Assembly: GCA_902470365.1 (NCBI GenBank)
Contig: CABRFZ010000004.1
Span: 25,865 to 89,864 of the forward strand
DNA length: 64,000 bases
Source: an uncultured Collinsella sp.
GTDB lineage: Bacteria; Actinomycetota; Coriobacteriia; Coriobacteriales; Coriobacteriaceae
Direction of reading: 5' to 3'
Shown here: in pieces, positions 26,739-34,644 of the stretch
Numbering within the stretch: the first letter of the stretch is position 1
Layout of the letters: each line of letters starts with the position of its first letter
Made by a program: the position numbers and the translations under genes
Notes under the pieces: generated by a model
Told to the model about the DNA's origin: nothing
Databases searched by the model: none
What the model saw: the letters and a program-made list of their open reading frames with translations, nothing else

Positions 26739-27380
26739 ATGGCACTTGAGAAGATTGACATCGACACCCTCGACCCGGCGGCGACCATCGTCGTGGCAAC
26801 CGGAAACGCTCATAAGCTCACCGAGATCGAGGCCATTTTGGGCAAGGTTATGCCCGAGGTTCGCTTTGTGGCGCTCGGCCAGCTGGGCGATTTTGAGGAC
26901 CCCGAGGAAAACGGCACGACGTTTTTGGAGAACGCCATCATCAAGGCGCAGGCTGCCGTTGAGGAGACGGGCCTTATGGCCATTGCCGACGACTCTGGCT
27001 TGGTCGTCGACGCGCTGGACGGCGAGCCGGGCGTGTATAGCGCGCGCTACGCGGGTGTGCACGGTGACGATGCCGCCAACAACGCCAAGCTTCTCGTTAA
27101 CCTGGAAGGCGTGGCAGACGAGGATCGCACCGCGCGCTTTATGAGCGTCGTCGCGCTCATCGATACGGACGGCCTGGTCACCTATGGCGAGGGCGCCTGC
27201 GAGGGCGCCATTGCGCACGAGGGCCGTGGCGATCACGGCTTTGGCTACGACCCGCTGTTCCTACCGGTCGATACGCCGGGCAAGACCATGGCCGAGCTCA
27301 CGGCGGACGAGAAGAACGCCATTAGCCATCGTTTCCATGCGCTCGAGCATCTGTCCGCCAAGCTGACGGGCGAGGAGTAG
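26739..27380 (+). CDS. rdgB: XTP/dITP diphosphatase (Ham1 family)
   Basis: A 213-residue pyrophosphatase that removes non-canonical purine nucleotides. Motifs: IVVATGNAHKLTEIEAIL, NGTTFLENAIIKA, ADDSGLVVDALDGEPGVYS and GDHGFGYDPLFLP, with AISHRFHALEHL near the end. ATG 26739 follows ACAAGGAGGCCAGTC; an earlier ATG in frame lacks such a site. It ends 3 bases before dtd. Confidence 0.95.
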   Translation: MALEKIDIDTLDPAATIVVATGNAHKLTEIEAILGKVMPEVRFVALGQLGDFEDPEENGTTFLENAIIKAQAAVEETGLMAIADDSGLVVDALDGEPGVYSARYAGVHGDDAANNAKLLVNLEGVADEDRTARFMSVVALIDTDGLVTYGEGACEGAIAHEGRGDHGFGYDPLFLPVDTPGKTMAELTADEKNAISHRFHALEHLSAKLTGEE

Positions 27381-27383
27381 ACC

Positions 27384-27830
27384 GTGCGTGCGGTGGTGCA
27401 GCGCGTGCTCAACGCCGGCGTGACGGTCGACGGCGAGTGCGTGGGCCGCATTGGACGCGGCTACCTGGTGCTGCTGGGCGTGGGCCACGGCGACACACGC
27501 GCCGAGGCCGACAAGCTGTGGGGCAAGCTCCGCGGGCTGCGTATCAACGAGGACGAGAACGGCAAGACCAACTTGGCACTGGCCGATGTCGACGGCGAGG
27601 TACTCGTGGTGTCGCAGTTCACGCTGTTTGCCGACTGCCGCCATGGCCGCCGTCCGTCGTTTACGGATGCCGGCACGCCCGATGTCGCTAACGAACTTTA
27701 CGAGTACTTTCTGACGCTCGTCGCCCGGGACGTCGATCACGTGGCACACGGTATCTTTGGCGCCGATATGAAGGTCGACCTGGTCAACGACGGTCCGTTC
27801 ACCATCGTCTTGGACACCGACAACCTTTAG
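27384..27830 (+). CDS. dtd: D-aminoacyl-tRNA deacylase
   Basis: A 148-residue Dtd that hydrolyses D-amino acids from tRNA. It starts with GTG (27384) as RAVVQRVLNAGVTVDGE, with EVLVVSQFTLFADCRHGRRPSF, the SQFT catalytic motif, and VNDGPFTIVLDT (the GP motif, NDGP here). It is translationally close to rdgB (3-base gap). A GTTACGCGGTTT hairpin follows the stop directly. Confidence 0.95.
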   Translation: MRAVVQRVLNAGVTVDGECVGRIGRGYLVLLGVGHGDTRAEADKLWGKLRGLRINEDENGKTNLALADVDGEVLVVSQFTLFADCRHGRRPSFTDAGTPDVANELYEYFLTLVARDVDHVAHGIFGADMKVDLVNDGPFTIVLDTDNL

Positions 27831-27858
27831 GTTACGCGGTTTTACCAAACCGCGTAAC
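27831..27858 (+). terminator. Hairpin at the dtd end (copy 1 of a repeated hairpin)
   Basis: GTTACGCGGTTT - TACC - AAACCGCGTAAC forms a perfect 12-bp stem directly after the stop codon. An almost identical hairpin follows lysS (32348-32374). No T run follows closely, so termination is uncertain. Confidence 0.55.
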
Positions 27859-27916
27859 AACTGGTCATGCGAGGTTGTCGTCTGGTACGTATTCGAGACG
27901 GGGCTTTTTTAGCTAC

Positions 27917-27946
27917 TTGCGTATGGCCACAACAGGGTGCTATAGT
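27917..27946 (+). promoter_or_regulatory. Probable promoter of veg-ispE
   Basis: TTGCGT (27917-27922), an 18-base spacer and TATAGT (27941-27946). It lies about 70 bases before the Veg start, in an AT-rich stretch. Confidence 0.5.
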
Positions 27947-28013
27947 ATTAGAGTTTTGTCTATCTTAGGGGTATTATCCCCTTTTTGAATTGCACCTTCT
28001 GGAGGCCCTGTTC

Positions 28014-28310
28014 ATGGAAGAGATGGAAGTCAATCACGTCGACGACATCCACGAGAAGCTGACCGATATGGTGGGCGATCGCGTCAAGGTGAAGGCCAAC
28101 ATGGGCCGTACCCGCGTCGTCGAGCGCATGGGCACCATCAAGAGCGTCCACCCCGCCGTCTTTATCGTCGAGGTTGACGAGCGTCGCGGCCGCAAGTCGC
28201 GTCAGTCCTACCAGTATATCGATGTCCTCACCGGTCAGGTCGAGCTGTTCGACCCCGAGAGCGGCGAGCACATCTTTACCCCGCTCGGCAATCAGCTCGA
28301 GGAGCATTAA
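28014..28310 (+). CDS. Veg-family protein (DUF1021)
   Basis: A 98-residue protein resembling Bacillus Veg: an N-terminal helix, then GDRVKVKANMGRTRVVERMG, VHPAVFIVEVDE, and SYQYIDVLTGQVELFD. Veg has been linked to biofilm gene regulation in Bacillus, but its molecular role is not known. ATG 28014 lies 8 bases after GGAGG. It ends 2 bases before ispE, so the two are one transcript, as veg and ispE are also close in other bacteria. Confidence 0.8.
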   Translation: MEEMEVNHVDDIHEKLTDMVGDRVKVKANMGRTRVVERMGTIKSVHPAVFIVEVDERRGRKSRQSYQYIDVLTGQVELFDPESGEHIFTPLGNQLEEH

Positions 28311-28312
28311 CG

Positions 28313-29209
28313 GTGACCGATCGGTCCCTGACTCTTTCCGCGCCGGCAAAGATTAACCTCTACCTGGGGGTTCATACCGAGCGCGATGACCGCGGCTACC
28401 ACAGGGTCGATTCCCTGATGGCGGCCGTCGGTCTTTCCGATACCGTGACGGTCACGCCGGCGCAGGCGCTGACCGTCCAGACGGTTCCAGCATCAGATTT
28501 TCCCATGCAAAAGAATACGGCGTATCGGGCTGCGGTTGCTATGGCCGAGCATTATGGTCGCGAGGCAAACATCTGCGTGACGATTGAGAAACGCATTCCA
28601 TTGTGCGCCGGCTTGGGCGGCCCCTCGACGGATGCGGCCGCGGTCATTGTCGCCTTGGCGGAGCTCTGGGGCATTGATCGCACCGACCCAGCGCTCGATG
28701 ACATTGCGCGGGGCATTGGTGCCGACGTCCCGTTCTTTTTGCACGCGAGCCCTGCGTTTTACGTAGGTGGGGGAGACGTGCTGACAACTGAGTACCCCGC
28801 GCTGCCCGCGACGCCCGTCGTACTGGTTAAGCCGCGCGAGGCAAGCGTTTCGACAATTGAAGCCTATCGACGTTTTGACGAGGCCCCGGTGCCTGCGGAC
28901 AAGCCCGGCGCGATGGCTTCTGCATTGCGTGCCGGTGATGCCGAGACGGCATATGCACTCATCCATAACAACCTTGGTGTCATTTCCGCACAGATGGAGT
29001 CGCAGATTCAAACGGTCCTCGACTGGCTGCGTAAACAGGACGGAACCGTTGCTGTAGATGTGTGCGGATCGGGTGCCTGCTCGTTTGCCATTTGCGACAC
29101 CGCTGCCACGGCCGAAAGGCTTGCCGATGCTGCCCAGCAAAATGGCTGGTGGGCCTGCGCGACTGAGCTTATTTCCAACACGGTTCAAATCGACGCGCCA
29201 AAGAAATAA
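28313..29209 (+). CDS. ispE: 4-diphosphocytidyl-2-C-methyl-D-erythritol kinase
   Basis: A 298-residue GHMP kinase of the MEP isoprenoid pathway. It shows LSAPAKINLYLGVHTERDDRG without its first residues, the ATP loop IPLCAGLGGPSTDAAAVIVA, and a C-terminal CGSGACSFAIC. It phosphorylates CDP-methylerythritol. The start is GTG 28313, two bases after the Veg stop. The ispD and ispF genes of the same pathway lie about 20 kb away, next to disA. Confidence 0.93.
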   Translation: MTDRSLTLSAPAKINLYLGVHTERDDRGYHRVDSLMAAVGLSDTVTVTPAQALTVQTVPASDFPMQKNTAYRAAVAMAEHYGREANICVTIEKRIPLCAGLGGPSTDAAAVIVALAELWGIDRTDPALDDIARGIGADVPFFLHASPAFYVGGGDVLTTEYPALPATPVVLVKPREASVSTIEAYRRFDEAPVPADKPGAMASALRAGDAETAYALIHNNLGVISAQMESQIQTVLDWLRKQDGTVAVDVCGSGACSFAICDTAATAERLADAAQQNGWWACATELISNTVQIDAPKK

Positions 29210-29258
29210 AAATTTCTCTAGCACGCGGCGAAAATCTTTGTTACTATAGTCGAGCTAA

Positions 29259-29335
29259 CGGGTTGTGGCTCAGTTTGGTAGAGCACTGCGTTCGGGACGC
29301 AGGGGTCGCTGGTTCAAATCCAGTCAACCCGACCA
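29259..29335 (+). tRNA. tRNA-Pro (anticodon CGG)
   Basis: The acceptor is CGGGTTG / CAACCCG with discriminator A and an encoded CCA. The anticodon stem CTGCG / CGCAG closes the loop TTCGGGA, giving CGG. The T arm is CTGGTTCAAATCCAG. The gene has 77 nt. Confidence 0.96.
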
Positions 29336-29346
29336 GAGCATGAGGA

Positions 29347-29374
29347 GGGACCGCTTCTTGCGGTCCCTTTTTTT
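29347..29374 (+). terminator. Terminator of tRNA-Pro
   Basis: GGGACCGC - TTCTT - GCGGTCCC followed by seven T. Confidence 0.9.
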
Positions 29375-29447
29375 AGCTAGTGTTGTGATACCGCGATACC
29401 CGCGGTATACTCATTCGAGCTTGTCTCGCTGTATTGTGGAGGTCTAC

Positions 29448-29723
29448 ATGATTGGACTGAGGGCTCCTGAGCTCATCATTATTCTCGTCGTTGTCCTGAT
29501 TATCTTCGGGCCCAAGAACCTGCCGAAGCTCGGCAAGTCCCTCGGCTCTACCGTCAAGAATATCCGTGAGGGTATGGAGGGCGACGATAAGGCCGAGACC
29601 AAGCAGGCCGAGGAGGTCGTGGTCGAGCAGTCCGAGGAGGACAAGGAGATCGCTGAACTCGAGGCCAAGCTCGCTGCTGCCAAGAAGAAGCAGGCAGAGG
29701 ACAGCGACGCGGACGCAGAGTAG
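29448..29723 (+). CDS. tatA: Sec-independent translocase subunit TatA
   Basis: A 91-residue protein with one N-terminal membrane helix (LRAPELIIILVVVLIIFGPK), then the conserved FGPKNLPKLGKSLG hinge and amphipathic helix, then a charged Glu/Lys/Ala-rich tail. This is the standard TatA/E plan: pore-forming subunit of the twin-arginine pathway. ATG 29448 follows TGGAGGTCTAC. No tatC is nearby. Confidence 0.9.
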   Translation: MIGLRAPELIIILVVVLIIFGPKNLPKLGKSLGSTVKNIREGMEGDDKAETKQAEEVVVEQSEEDKEIAELEAKLAAAKKKQAEDSDADAE

Positions 29724-29748
29724 TCCCATCCCTTTGGGGTGAGCACCT

Positions 29749-29781
29749 GACCGGCTTGCCCGCAGGCTAGCCGGTCTTTTT
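29749..29781 (+). terminator. Terminator after tatA
   Basis: GACCGGCT (29749-29756) pairs with AGCCGGTC (29769-29776), with loop TGCCCGCAGGCT, followed by TTTTT. Confidence 0.8.
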
Positions 29782-29829
29782 CGTTTTGTTGACAGTTGAT
29801 TGTTTGATCAGAGTTGGGGAGATATCCGT

Positions 29830-30300
29830 ATGGACGCAAGCCAGATCGTACTGACCGCTGAGGGCCGCCAGAAGCTCGTCGAGGAGCTCGCTTGGCGTGA
29901 GGGCGATTACGCCAAGGAGATCGTCGAGGACATCAAGGAAGCCCGCGCGTTCGGCGACCTTTCGGAGAACTCCGAGTACGACGCCGCTAAGGACAAGCAG
30001 GCCCAGAACGCCGCTCGTATCGCCGAGATCCAGGCCATCCTCGCCAACGCTCAGGTTGCTGCCACCACGGGCGACCTGACCGTCTCCATCGGTTCCACCG
30101 TTTCGCTGATTGATCCCAACGGCGAGGTCATGGAAGTCACGCTCGTCGGTACCACCGAGACCAACTCGCTCGAGCACAAGATTTCCAACGAGTCTCCGGT
30201 CGGTCACGCCATCATCGGTCACGGCGAGGGCGACTCCGTCGAGGTCGTTACGCCTTCCGGCAAGACTCGCGTCTACACCATCGCCAAGATCGCACGCTAG
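29830..30300 (+). CDS. greA: Transcription elongation factor GreA
   Basis: A 156-residue GreA: an N-terminal coiled coil with VLTAEGRQKLVEELAWRE and the tip acidic motif DLSENSEYDAAK (the conserved Asp/Glu that reaches the polymerase active site), then the C-terminal FKBP-like domain with SPVGHAIIGHGEGDSVEV. It rescues backtracked RNA polymerase. ATG 29830 follows GGGGAGATATCCGT. It precedes lysS, a frequent arrangement. Confidence 0.96.
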   Translation: MDASQIVLTAEGRQKLVEELAWREGDYAKEIVEDIKEARAFGDLSENSEYDAAKDKQAQNAARIAEIQAILANAQVAATTGDLTVSIGSTVSLIDPNGEVMEVTLVGTTETNSLEHKISNESPVGHAIIGHGEGDSVEVVTPSGKTRVYTIAKIAR

Positions 30301-30328
30301 ACCACGGTCCCGCGTAAAGGTATGTTTT

Positions 30329-30363
30329 CGCTCCCTGGGACCGAATCCTGGGGAGCGTTTTAG
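30329..30363 (+). terminator. Terminator between greA and lysS
   Basis: CGCTCCC (30329-30335) pairs with GGGAGCG (about 30351-30357), with an inner partial pairing TGGGACC...CCTG, followed by TTTTAG. It may only partly separate greA from lysS. Confidence 0.65.
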
Positions 30364-30379
30364 TTTGAGGAGCTAACTT

Positions 30380-32344
30380 ATGGCAGAGAACCAGAACGCC
30401 GCCGATCAGGCATCGACGCTCAACGACGAGCGCGCCACCCGCCTGGCCAAGCGCGCCGCCCTGTTCGAGGCGGGCCAGAACCCCTATCCCGAGCACTCTG
30501 AGCTTGAGGACTACGTCGCCGATATCGAGACTAAGTACGCCGAGCTTGCCGATGGCGAGGACACCGAGGACGTCGTGAAGATCGCCGGCCGCGTGGTCGC
30601 CAAACGCGGTCAGGGCAAGATCATGTTCATCGTCGTGCGCGATGCGACTGCCGAGATTCAGCTGTTCTGCCGCATCAACGACATGGACGAGGCTGCCTGG
30701 AGTACGCTCAAGGCCCTCGACCTGGGCGACATCCTGGGCGTGACCGGCGTGGTCGTGCGCACCCAGCGTGGCCAGCTTTCCGTTGCCCCTAAGAGCGCGA
30801 CCCTGCTTGCCAAGGCCGTTCGTCCGCTGCCCGAGAAGTTCCACGGTCTTTCCGACAAGGAGACCCGCTATCGCCAGCGCTATGTCGACCTGATCGCCAA
30901 CGACGACGTTCGCGAGACCTTCCGTAAGCGTTCGCAGATTCTCTCCACCTTCCGTCGCTTTATGGAGTCCGACGGCTATATGGAGGTCGAGACCCCCATC
31001 CTGCAGACCATCCAAGGCGGCGCTACTGCCAAGCCGTTCATTACCCACTTCAACGCGCTCGATCAGGAGTGCTACCTGCGTATTGCCACCGAGCTGCACC
31101 TCAAGCGCTGCATCGTCGGTGGTTTTGAGCGTGTGTTCGAGATCGGCCGCATCTTCCGTAACGAGGGCATGGACCTTACTCACAACCCCGAGTTCACCAC
31201 GATGGAGGCCTACCGTGCCTTCTCCGACCTCGAGGGCATGAAGGCGCTCGCCCAGGGCGTCATTAAGGCGGCTAACAAGGCCATCGGCAACCCCGAGGTC
31301 ATCGAGTACCAGGGCCAGGCCATCGACCTTTCTGGTGAGTGGGCCAGCCGTCCCATGACCGACATCGTCTCCGACGTGCTCGGCAAGCAGGTCACCATCG
31401 ACACGCCGGTCGAGGAGCTTGCTGCCGCCGCGCGCGAGAAGGGCCTGGAGATTAAGCCCGAGTGGACCGCCGGCAAGATTATCGCCGAGATCTACGATGA
31501 GCTGGGCGAGGACACCATCGTCAACCCGACCTTCGTGTGCGATTACCCCATCGAGGTCAGCCCGCTTGCCAAGCGTTTTGAGGACGACCCGCGCCTGACG
31601 CACCGCTTTGAGCTGGTTATTGCCGGCCACGAGTACGCCAACGCGTTCTCCGAGCTCAACGACCCGGTCGACCAGGCCGAGCGCTTTGCCGCTCAGATGG
31701 CCGAGAAGGCCGGCGGTGACGACGAGGCCATGGAGTACGACGAGGACTACGTGCGCGCCCTCGAGTACGGTATGCCTCCCGCGGGCGGCATTGGCATTGG
31801 TATCGACCGCGTGGTCATGCTGCTTACCAACCAGGCTTCCATCCGCGACGTGCTGCTGTTCCCGCACATGAAGCCCGAGAAGGGTTTCCAGTCCGGTGCC
31901 GCTGCCGCCAAGGCTACCGAGGCCGGCAACGCCGCGAGCCCGTTCGTTACGTCGCTCAAGCCCACGGTTGATTATTCCAAGATTGCCGTTGAGCCGCTGT
32001 TTGAGGAGTTCGTCGACTTTGATACCTTCTCCAAGAGCGACTTCCGCGCTGTGAAGGTCAAGGCATGCGAGGCCGTCAAGAAGTCCAAGAAGCTGCTGAA
32101 CTTTACGCTCGACGACGGCACCGGCACCGACCGTACCATCCTCTCCGGCATTCACGAGTACTACGAGCCCGAGGACCTGGTCGGCAAGACCTTGCTCGCC
32201 ATCACCAACCTGCCTCCGCGCAAGATGATGGGTATTCCCAGCTGCGGCATGCTGATCAGCGCTGTCCACGAGGAGGAGGGCGAGGAGCGTCTCAATCTGA
32301 TCCAGCTCGACGCTTCCATCCCCGCCGGCGCAAAGATGTACTAA
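30380..32344 (+). CDS. lysS: Lysyl-tRNA synthetase with C-terminal tRNA-binding domain
   Basis: A 654-residue class-II synthetase. The N-terminal OB fold (VVKIAGRVVAKRGQGKIMF) is followed by the catalytic domain with FRNEGMDLTHNPEFTTMEAY (motif 2) and GIGIGIDRVVML (motif 3). Most bacterial LysS proteins end near residue 500. Here the chain continues with an Ala-rich linker and about 120 residues of an EMAP-II/MetRS-beta-type OB fold (FDTFSKSDFRAVKVKACEAV, LLNFTLDDGTG, MGIPSCGMLISA). This extra domain normally grips tRNA. The start follows TTTGAGGAGCTAACTT. Confidence 0.95.
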   Translation: MAENQNAADQASTLNDERATRLAKRAALFEAGQNPYPEHSELEDYVADIETKYAELADGEDTEDVVKIAGRVVAKRGQGKIMFIVVRDATAEIQLFCRINDMDEAAWSTLKALDLGDILGVTGVVVRTQRGQLSVAPKSATLLAKAVRPLPEKFHGLSDKETRYRQRYVDLIANDDVRETFRKRSQILSTFRRFMESDGYMEVETPILQTIQGGATAKPFITHFNALDQECYLRIATELHLKRCIVGGFERVFEIGRIFRNEGMDLTHNPEFTTMEAYRAFSDLEGMKALAQGVIKAANKAIGNPEVIEYQGQAIDLSGEWASRPMTDIVSDVLGKQVTIDTPVEELAAAAREKGLEIKPEWTAGKIIAEIYDELGEDTIVNPTFVCDYPIEVSPLAKRFEDDPRLTHRFELVIAGHEYANAFSELNDPVDQAERFAAQMAEKAGGDDEAMEYDEDYVRALEYGMPPAGGIGIGIDRVVMLLTNQASIRDVLLFPHMKPEKGFQSGAAAAKATEAGNAASPFVTSLKPTVDYSKIAVEPLFEEFVDFDTFSKSDFRAVKVKACEAVKKSKKLLNFTLDDGTGTDRTILSGIHEYYEPEDLVGKTLLAITNLPPRKMMGIPSCGMLISAVHEEEGEERLNLIQLDASIPAGAKMY

Positions 32345-32347
32345 CTA

Positions 32348-32374
32348 GTTACGCGGTTCTACGAACCGCGTAAC
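32348..32374 (+). terminator. Hairpin at the lysS end (copy 2 of a repeated hairpin)
   Basis: GTTACGCGGTTC - TAC - GAACCGCGTAAC, a perfect 12-bp stem starting 3 bases after the stop codon. It differs from the hairpin after dtd only at the innermost pair and in the loop. Confidence 0.55.
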
Positions 32375-32387
32375 GGCTCGACGCTGC

Positions 32388-32486
32388 GCGGGCCGCATTT
32401 GGACAATCTGACGTTCAACTTCAAGGGCGCGACCAGAAGGTCAGCGCCCTTTCGTTTCACGTCACCTTGTCTCAAATGCGGCCCGC
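32388..32486. repeat. 99-bp nested inverted repeat after lysS
   Basis: Outer 13-bp perfect arms GCGGGCCGCATTT (32388-32400) / AAATGCGGCCCGC (32474-32486) enclose a 6-bp pair TGACGT / ACGTCA and an inner 8-bp hairpin AAGGGCGC / GCGCCCTT. It has the same layered plan as the elements around groESL, with different sequences. Confidence 0.7.
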
Positions 32487-32589
32487 TCGCTGACTTATGC
32501 TCAACCTGCGGCGCCATTTTGCTTGAAGGCACCTTGCTCGCTCTGGCGGGCTTTCGCTGTCCGTCCTCTATCTGCGGTGTTGCCCTGGT

Positions 32590-32636
32590 TGGCACTTAGG
32601 GACGTTCCTTTTCTGCCGGCACTTGGGGACAGTCCT
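32590..32636 (+). repeat. Two tandem GGCACTT(A/G)GGGAC motifs
   Basis: TTGGCACTTAGGGACGTTCC and CGGCACTTGGGGACAGTCCT follow each other within 47 bases. They resemble the GGGACAG core of the gene-end hairpins and of REP-like elements known in other bacteria. The remaining sequence of the spacer before 32763 shows no gene that I can support. Confidence 0.5.
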
Positions 32637-32762
32637 AGTCGTTGGGGATCTACCGACGCATTGGGGGTTTGCGCCTTCCATGCATGACAGCCGTCTCTTT
32701 TATGTTTCCTTTAGCCGTTGCTGCCTAGGATGGGGGTTAGTCGGTAGGAAGGGAGCGTCTAT

Positions 32763-34331
32763 ATGGACGACGCGAGCGAGCGTTCAATCGAAGAGGACAT
32801 GCTCGATCAGTTCAATTACTTTGATGATGAGGACGAGGAGCTGATCGACCGTCGCGAGCCAGCGCCGCTTGATTCCTTTGATCTGGTCGATGAAGAGACT
32901 GATGAGGTTGAGGACGAATCAACGGAGCCCTCACAGCCTTCGCGCCTTAACTCGCTGCTTTCGAGAGCCCCCATGCACCACGGCGTTCGTGCCGGCGCGC
33001 TCCATATGAAAACTGACTGGCACCAGATCGTGACGGCAGGCGATGAGCTTGCCGTCGATGCGCCGCTCACCGATAAATCATCCATCATCTGCCGCACCGG
33101 CATGCTTATGCTGGCAAGCGGAACGGGTGCCTGGCGCGTGCGCGATACCATGAATCGTGTTGCCGCCGTACTCGGTGTCACCATCCACGTTGACTTAAGT
33201 CTTCTGTCGTTTGAGTGCACCTGCATCGAAGATGGTCACTGCTTTAATGAGGTCGTCAGCTTGCCCACAACGGGCGTCAATACCCATCGCATTTGGATGA
33301 TGGAGAGTTTCCTCAAGGAAATCGAGACCTATGGTCGTCGCTTCACGGTGCACGAGTATCACGAGATGCTCAAGACCGTTGAGAGTTCAAAACCTGATTA
33401 CGCGCCTTGGCAACAGGGCCTTGCGGCGGCCTGCGCCTGTGGCGCCTTCGTTTTTTTGCTCGGCGGCGGCCCTATCGAGATGGCCTGCGCGTTCGTGGGC
33501 GCGGGTGTCGGCAACTTTGCCCGCTCCCATATTCTCAAGCAAGGCCTTGGTCAGTTCAGCGCGCTGACGACCGGCGTTGCGCTCGCTTGCGTTTCGTATC
33601 TGCTGGCATTGCTCGGCCTTGGCCAGGTCATACCGGGGGCAATGTCGCACCAAGAAGGCTATATCGGCGCCATGCTCTTTGTGATTCCCGGCTTTCCACT
33701 CATTACGGCAGGCCTCGACATCGCTAAGCTCGACATGCGAAGCGGTATCGAGCGCCTTTCATATGCCGTATCGATTATTGTGATGGCGACCCTCGTAGGT
33801 TGGATGGTTGCCGAGTGTGTTGGCCTGGCGCCGGACGACTTTGCCCCACTGGGCCTTTCGCCGCTTGCCCTTACGCTCCTGCGCGTGGTGATGAGCTTCG
33901 TTGGCGTATTCGGCTTCTCGGTGATGTTCAACAGCCCGGTAAAGATGGCCGCGGCAGCTGGGTTGATCGGCGCCGTGTCCAATACCCTGCGTCTGACCCT
34001 TGTCGATGCGCCGACGATGATTCCCTTCCTGGGCCTCAGCACGGGAATGCCTCCCGAGGCAGCAGCGTTTATCGGCGCGCTGGTATCGGGGCTGCTCGCA
34101 AGCTTGGCTGAAGTCAAGCTCACCTACCCGCGCATCGCCCTCACGGTGCCTTCGATTGTCATTATGGTGCCGGGCTTGTATCTGTATCGCTCGATGTATT
34201 ACATGTGCACCTTCGACACGGTCAATATGCTCGGCTGGTTTGTGCGCGCAGTGCTCATCGTAGCGTTTCTGCCCGTTGGACTGGGTGTGGCGCGTACGCT
34301 CACCGACCCTCGCTGGCGCCACACCAGCTAA
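32763..34331 (+). CDS. ThrE-type threonine/serine exporter family protein
   Basis: A 522-residue membrane protein combining the DUF1212 domain (SSIICRTGMLMLASGTGAWR, the ThrE N-terminal domain with its amphipathic segment) and a DUF3815-type second half, about ten hydrophobic segments in total. ThrE of Corynebacterium exports threonine and serine; the split homologue YjjP/YjjB exports succinate, so the substrate is not certain. The first 75 residues are strikingly acidic and Ser-rich (DDEDEELIDRREPAPLDSFD region), a cytoplasmic tail not needed for transport in homologues. ATG 32763 follows GGAAGGGAGCGTCTAT. Confidence 0.85.
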   Translation: MDDASERSIEEDMLDQFNYFDDEDEELIDRREPAPLDSFDLVDEETDEVEDESTEPSQPSRLNSLLSRAPMHHGVRAGALHMKTDWHQIVTAGDELAVDAPLTDKSSIICRTGMLMLASGTGAWRVRDTMNRVAAVLGVTIHVDLSLLSFECTCIEDGHCFNEVVSLPTTGVNTHRIWMMESFLKEIETYGRRFTVHEYHEMLKTVESSKPDYAPWQQGLAAACACGAFVFLLGGGPIEMACAFVGAGVGNFARSHILKQGLGQFSALTTGVALACVSYLLALLGLGQVIPGAMSHQEGYIGAMLFVIPGFPLITAGLDIAKLDMRSGIERLSYAVSIIVMATLVGWMVAECVGLAPDDFAPLGLSPLALTLLRVVMSFVGVFGFSVMFNSPVKMAAAAGLIGAVSNTLRLTLVDAPTMIPFLGLSTGMPPEAAAFIGALVSGLLASLAEVKLTYPRIALTVPSIVIMVPGLYLYRSMYYMCTFDTVNMLGWFVRAVLIVAFLPVGLGVARTLTDPRWRHTS

Positions 34332-34366
34332 TTGGTACAAGGGTGACAGGTTACTTTGCACCAAAT
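34330..34366 (+). repeat. Gene-end hairpin with GGGTGACAGG core, copy at the exporter gene
   Basis: AATTGGTACAA (34330-34340, beginning in the stop codon TAA) pairs with TTGCACCAAAT (34356-34366), with two mismatches, around GGGTGACAGGTTACT. It has the same plan as the rph element, with different arms. Confidence 0.65.
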
Positions 34367-34367
34367 G

Positions 34368-34434
34368 AGTTGCGGTGAAATAGGGACTGAATTGCTGCTT
34401 AAAGGGTCAAAACAGTCCGTATTCCACCGCAACT
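34368..34434. repeat. 67-bp palindromic repeat, copy 2
   Basis: Arms 34368-34388 and 34414-34434 are those of copy 1 (6801-6867) with one or two changes; total length is again 67 bases. It follows the exporter gene-end hairpin by one base. Confidence 0.75.
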
Positions 34435-34549
34435 TATGGGGTCGGGGGATTATCGGTGCCCTGCATCTTCATAAACTCAACGCTTACGAAGCGCATGCGT
34501 TTCGTGCTAGGCTGGTTCCACCACATAAGTAGTCGCAGACGCGCGTACC

Positions 34550-34600
34550 ACGGGCGGGCGAGATGAAGTTCCAACAGCTCCATCTTGCCCGCCCGTTTTT
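34550..34600 (+). terminator. Terminator-like hairpin in the leader of the DUF2798 gene
   Basis: ACGGGCGGGCGAGATG (34550-34565) pairs with CATCTTGCCCGCCCGT (34581-34596), one G-T mismatch, and TTTTT follows. It lies 45 bases before the start codon, and a promoter-like TTACGA-18-TAGGCT (34484-34513) lies upstream. This could be an attenuator. Confidence 0.6.
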
Positions 34601-34644
34601 GTTGCGTGGCGCCGCGGTACAACACAGAGAGGAATCTGCCCTTT

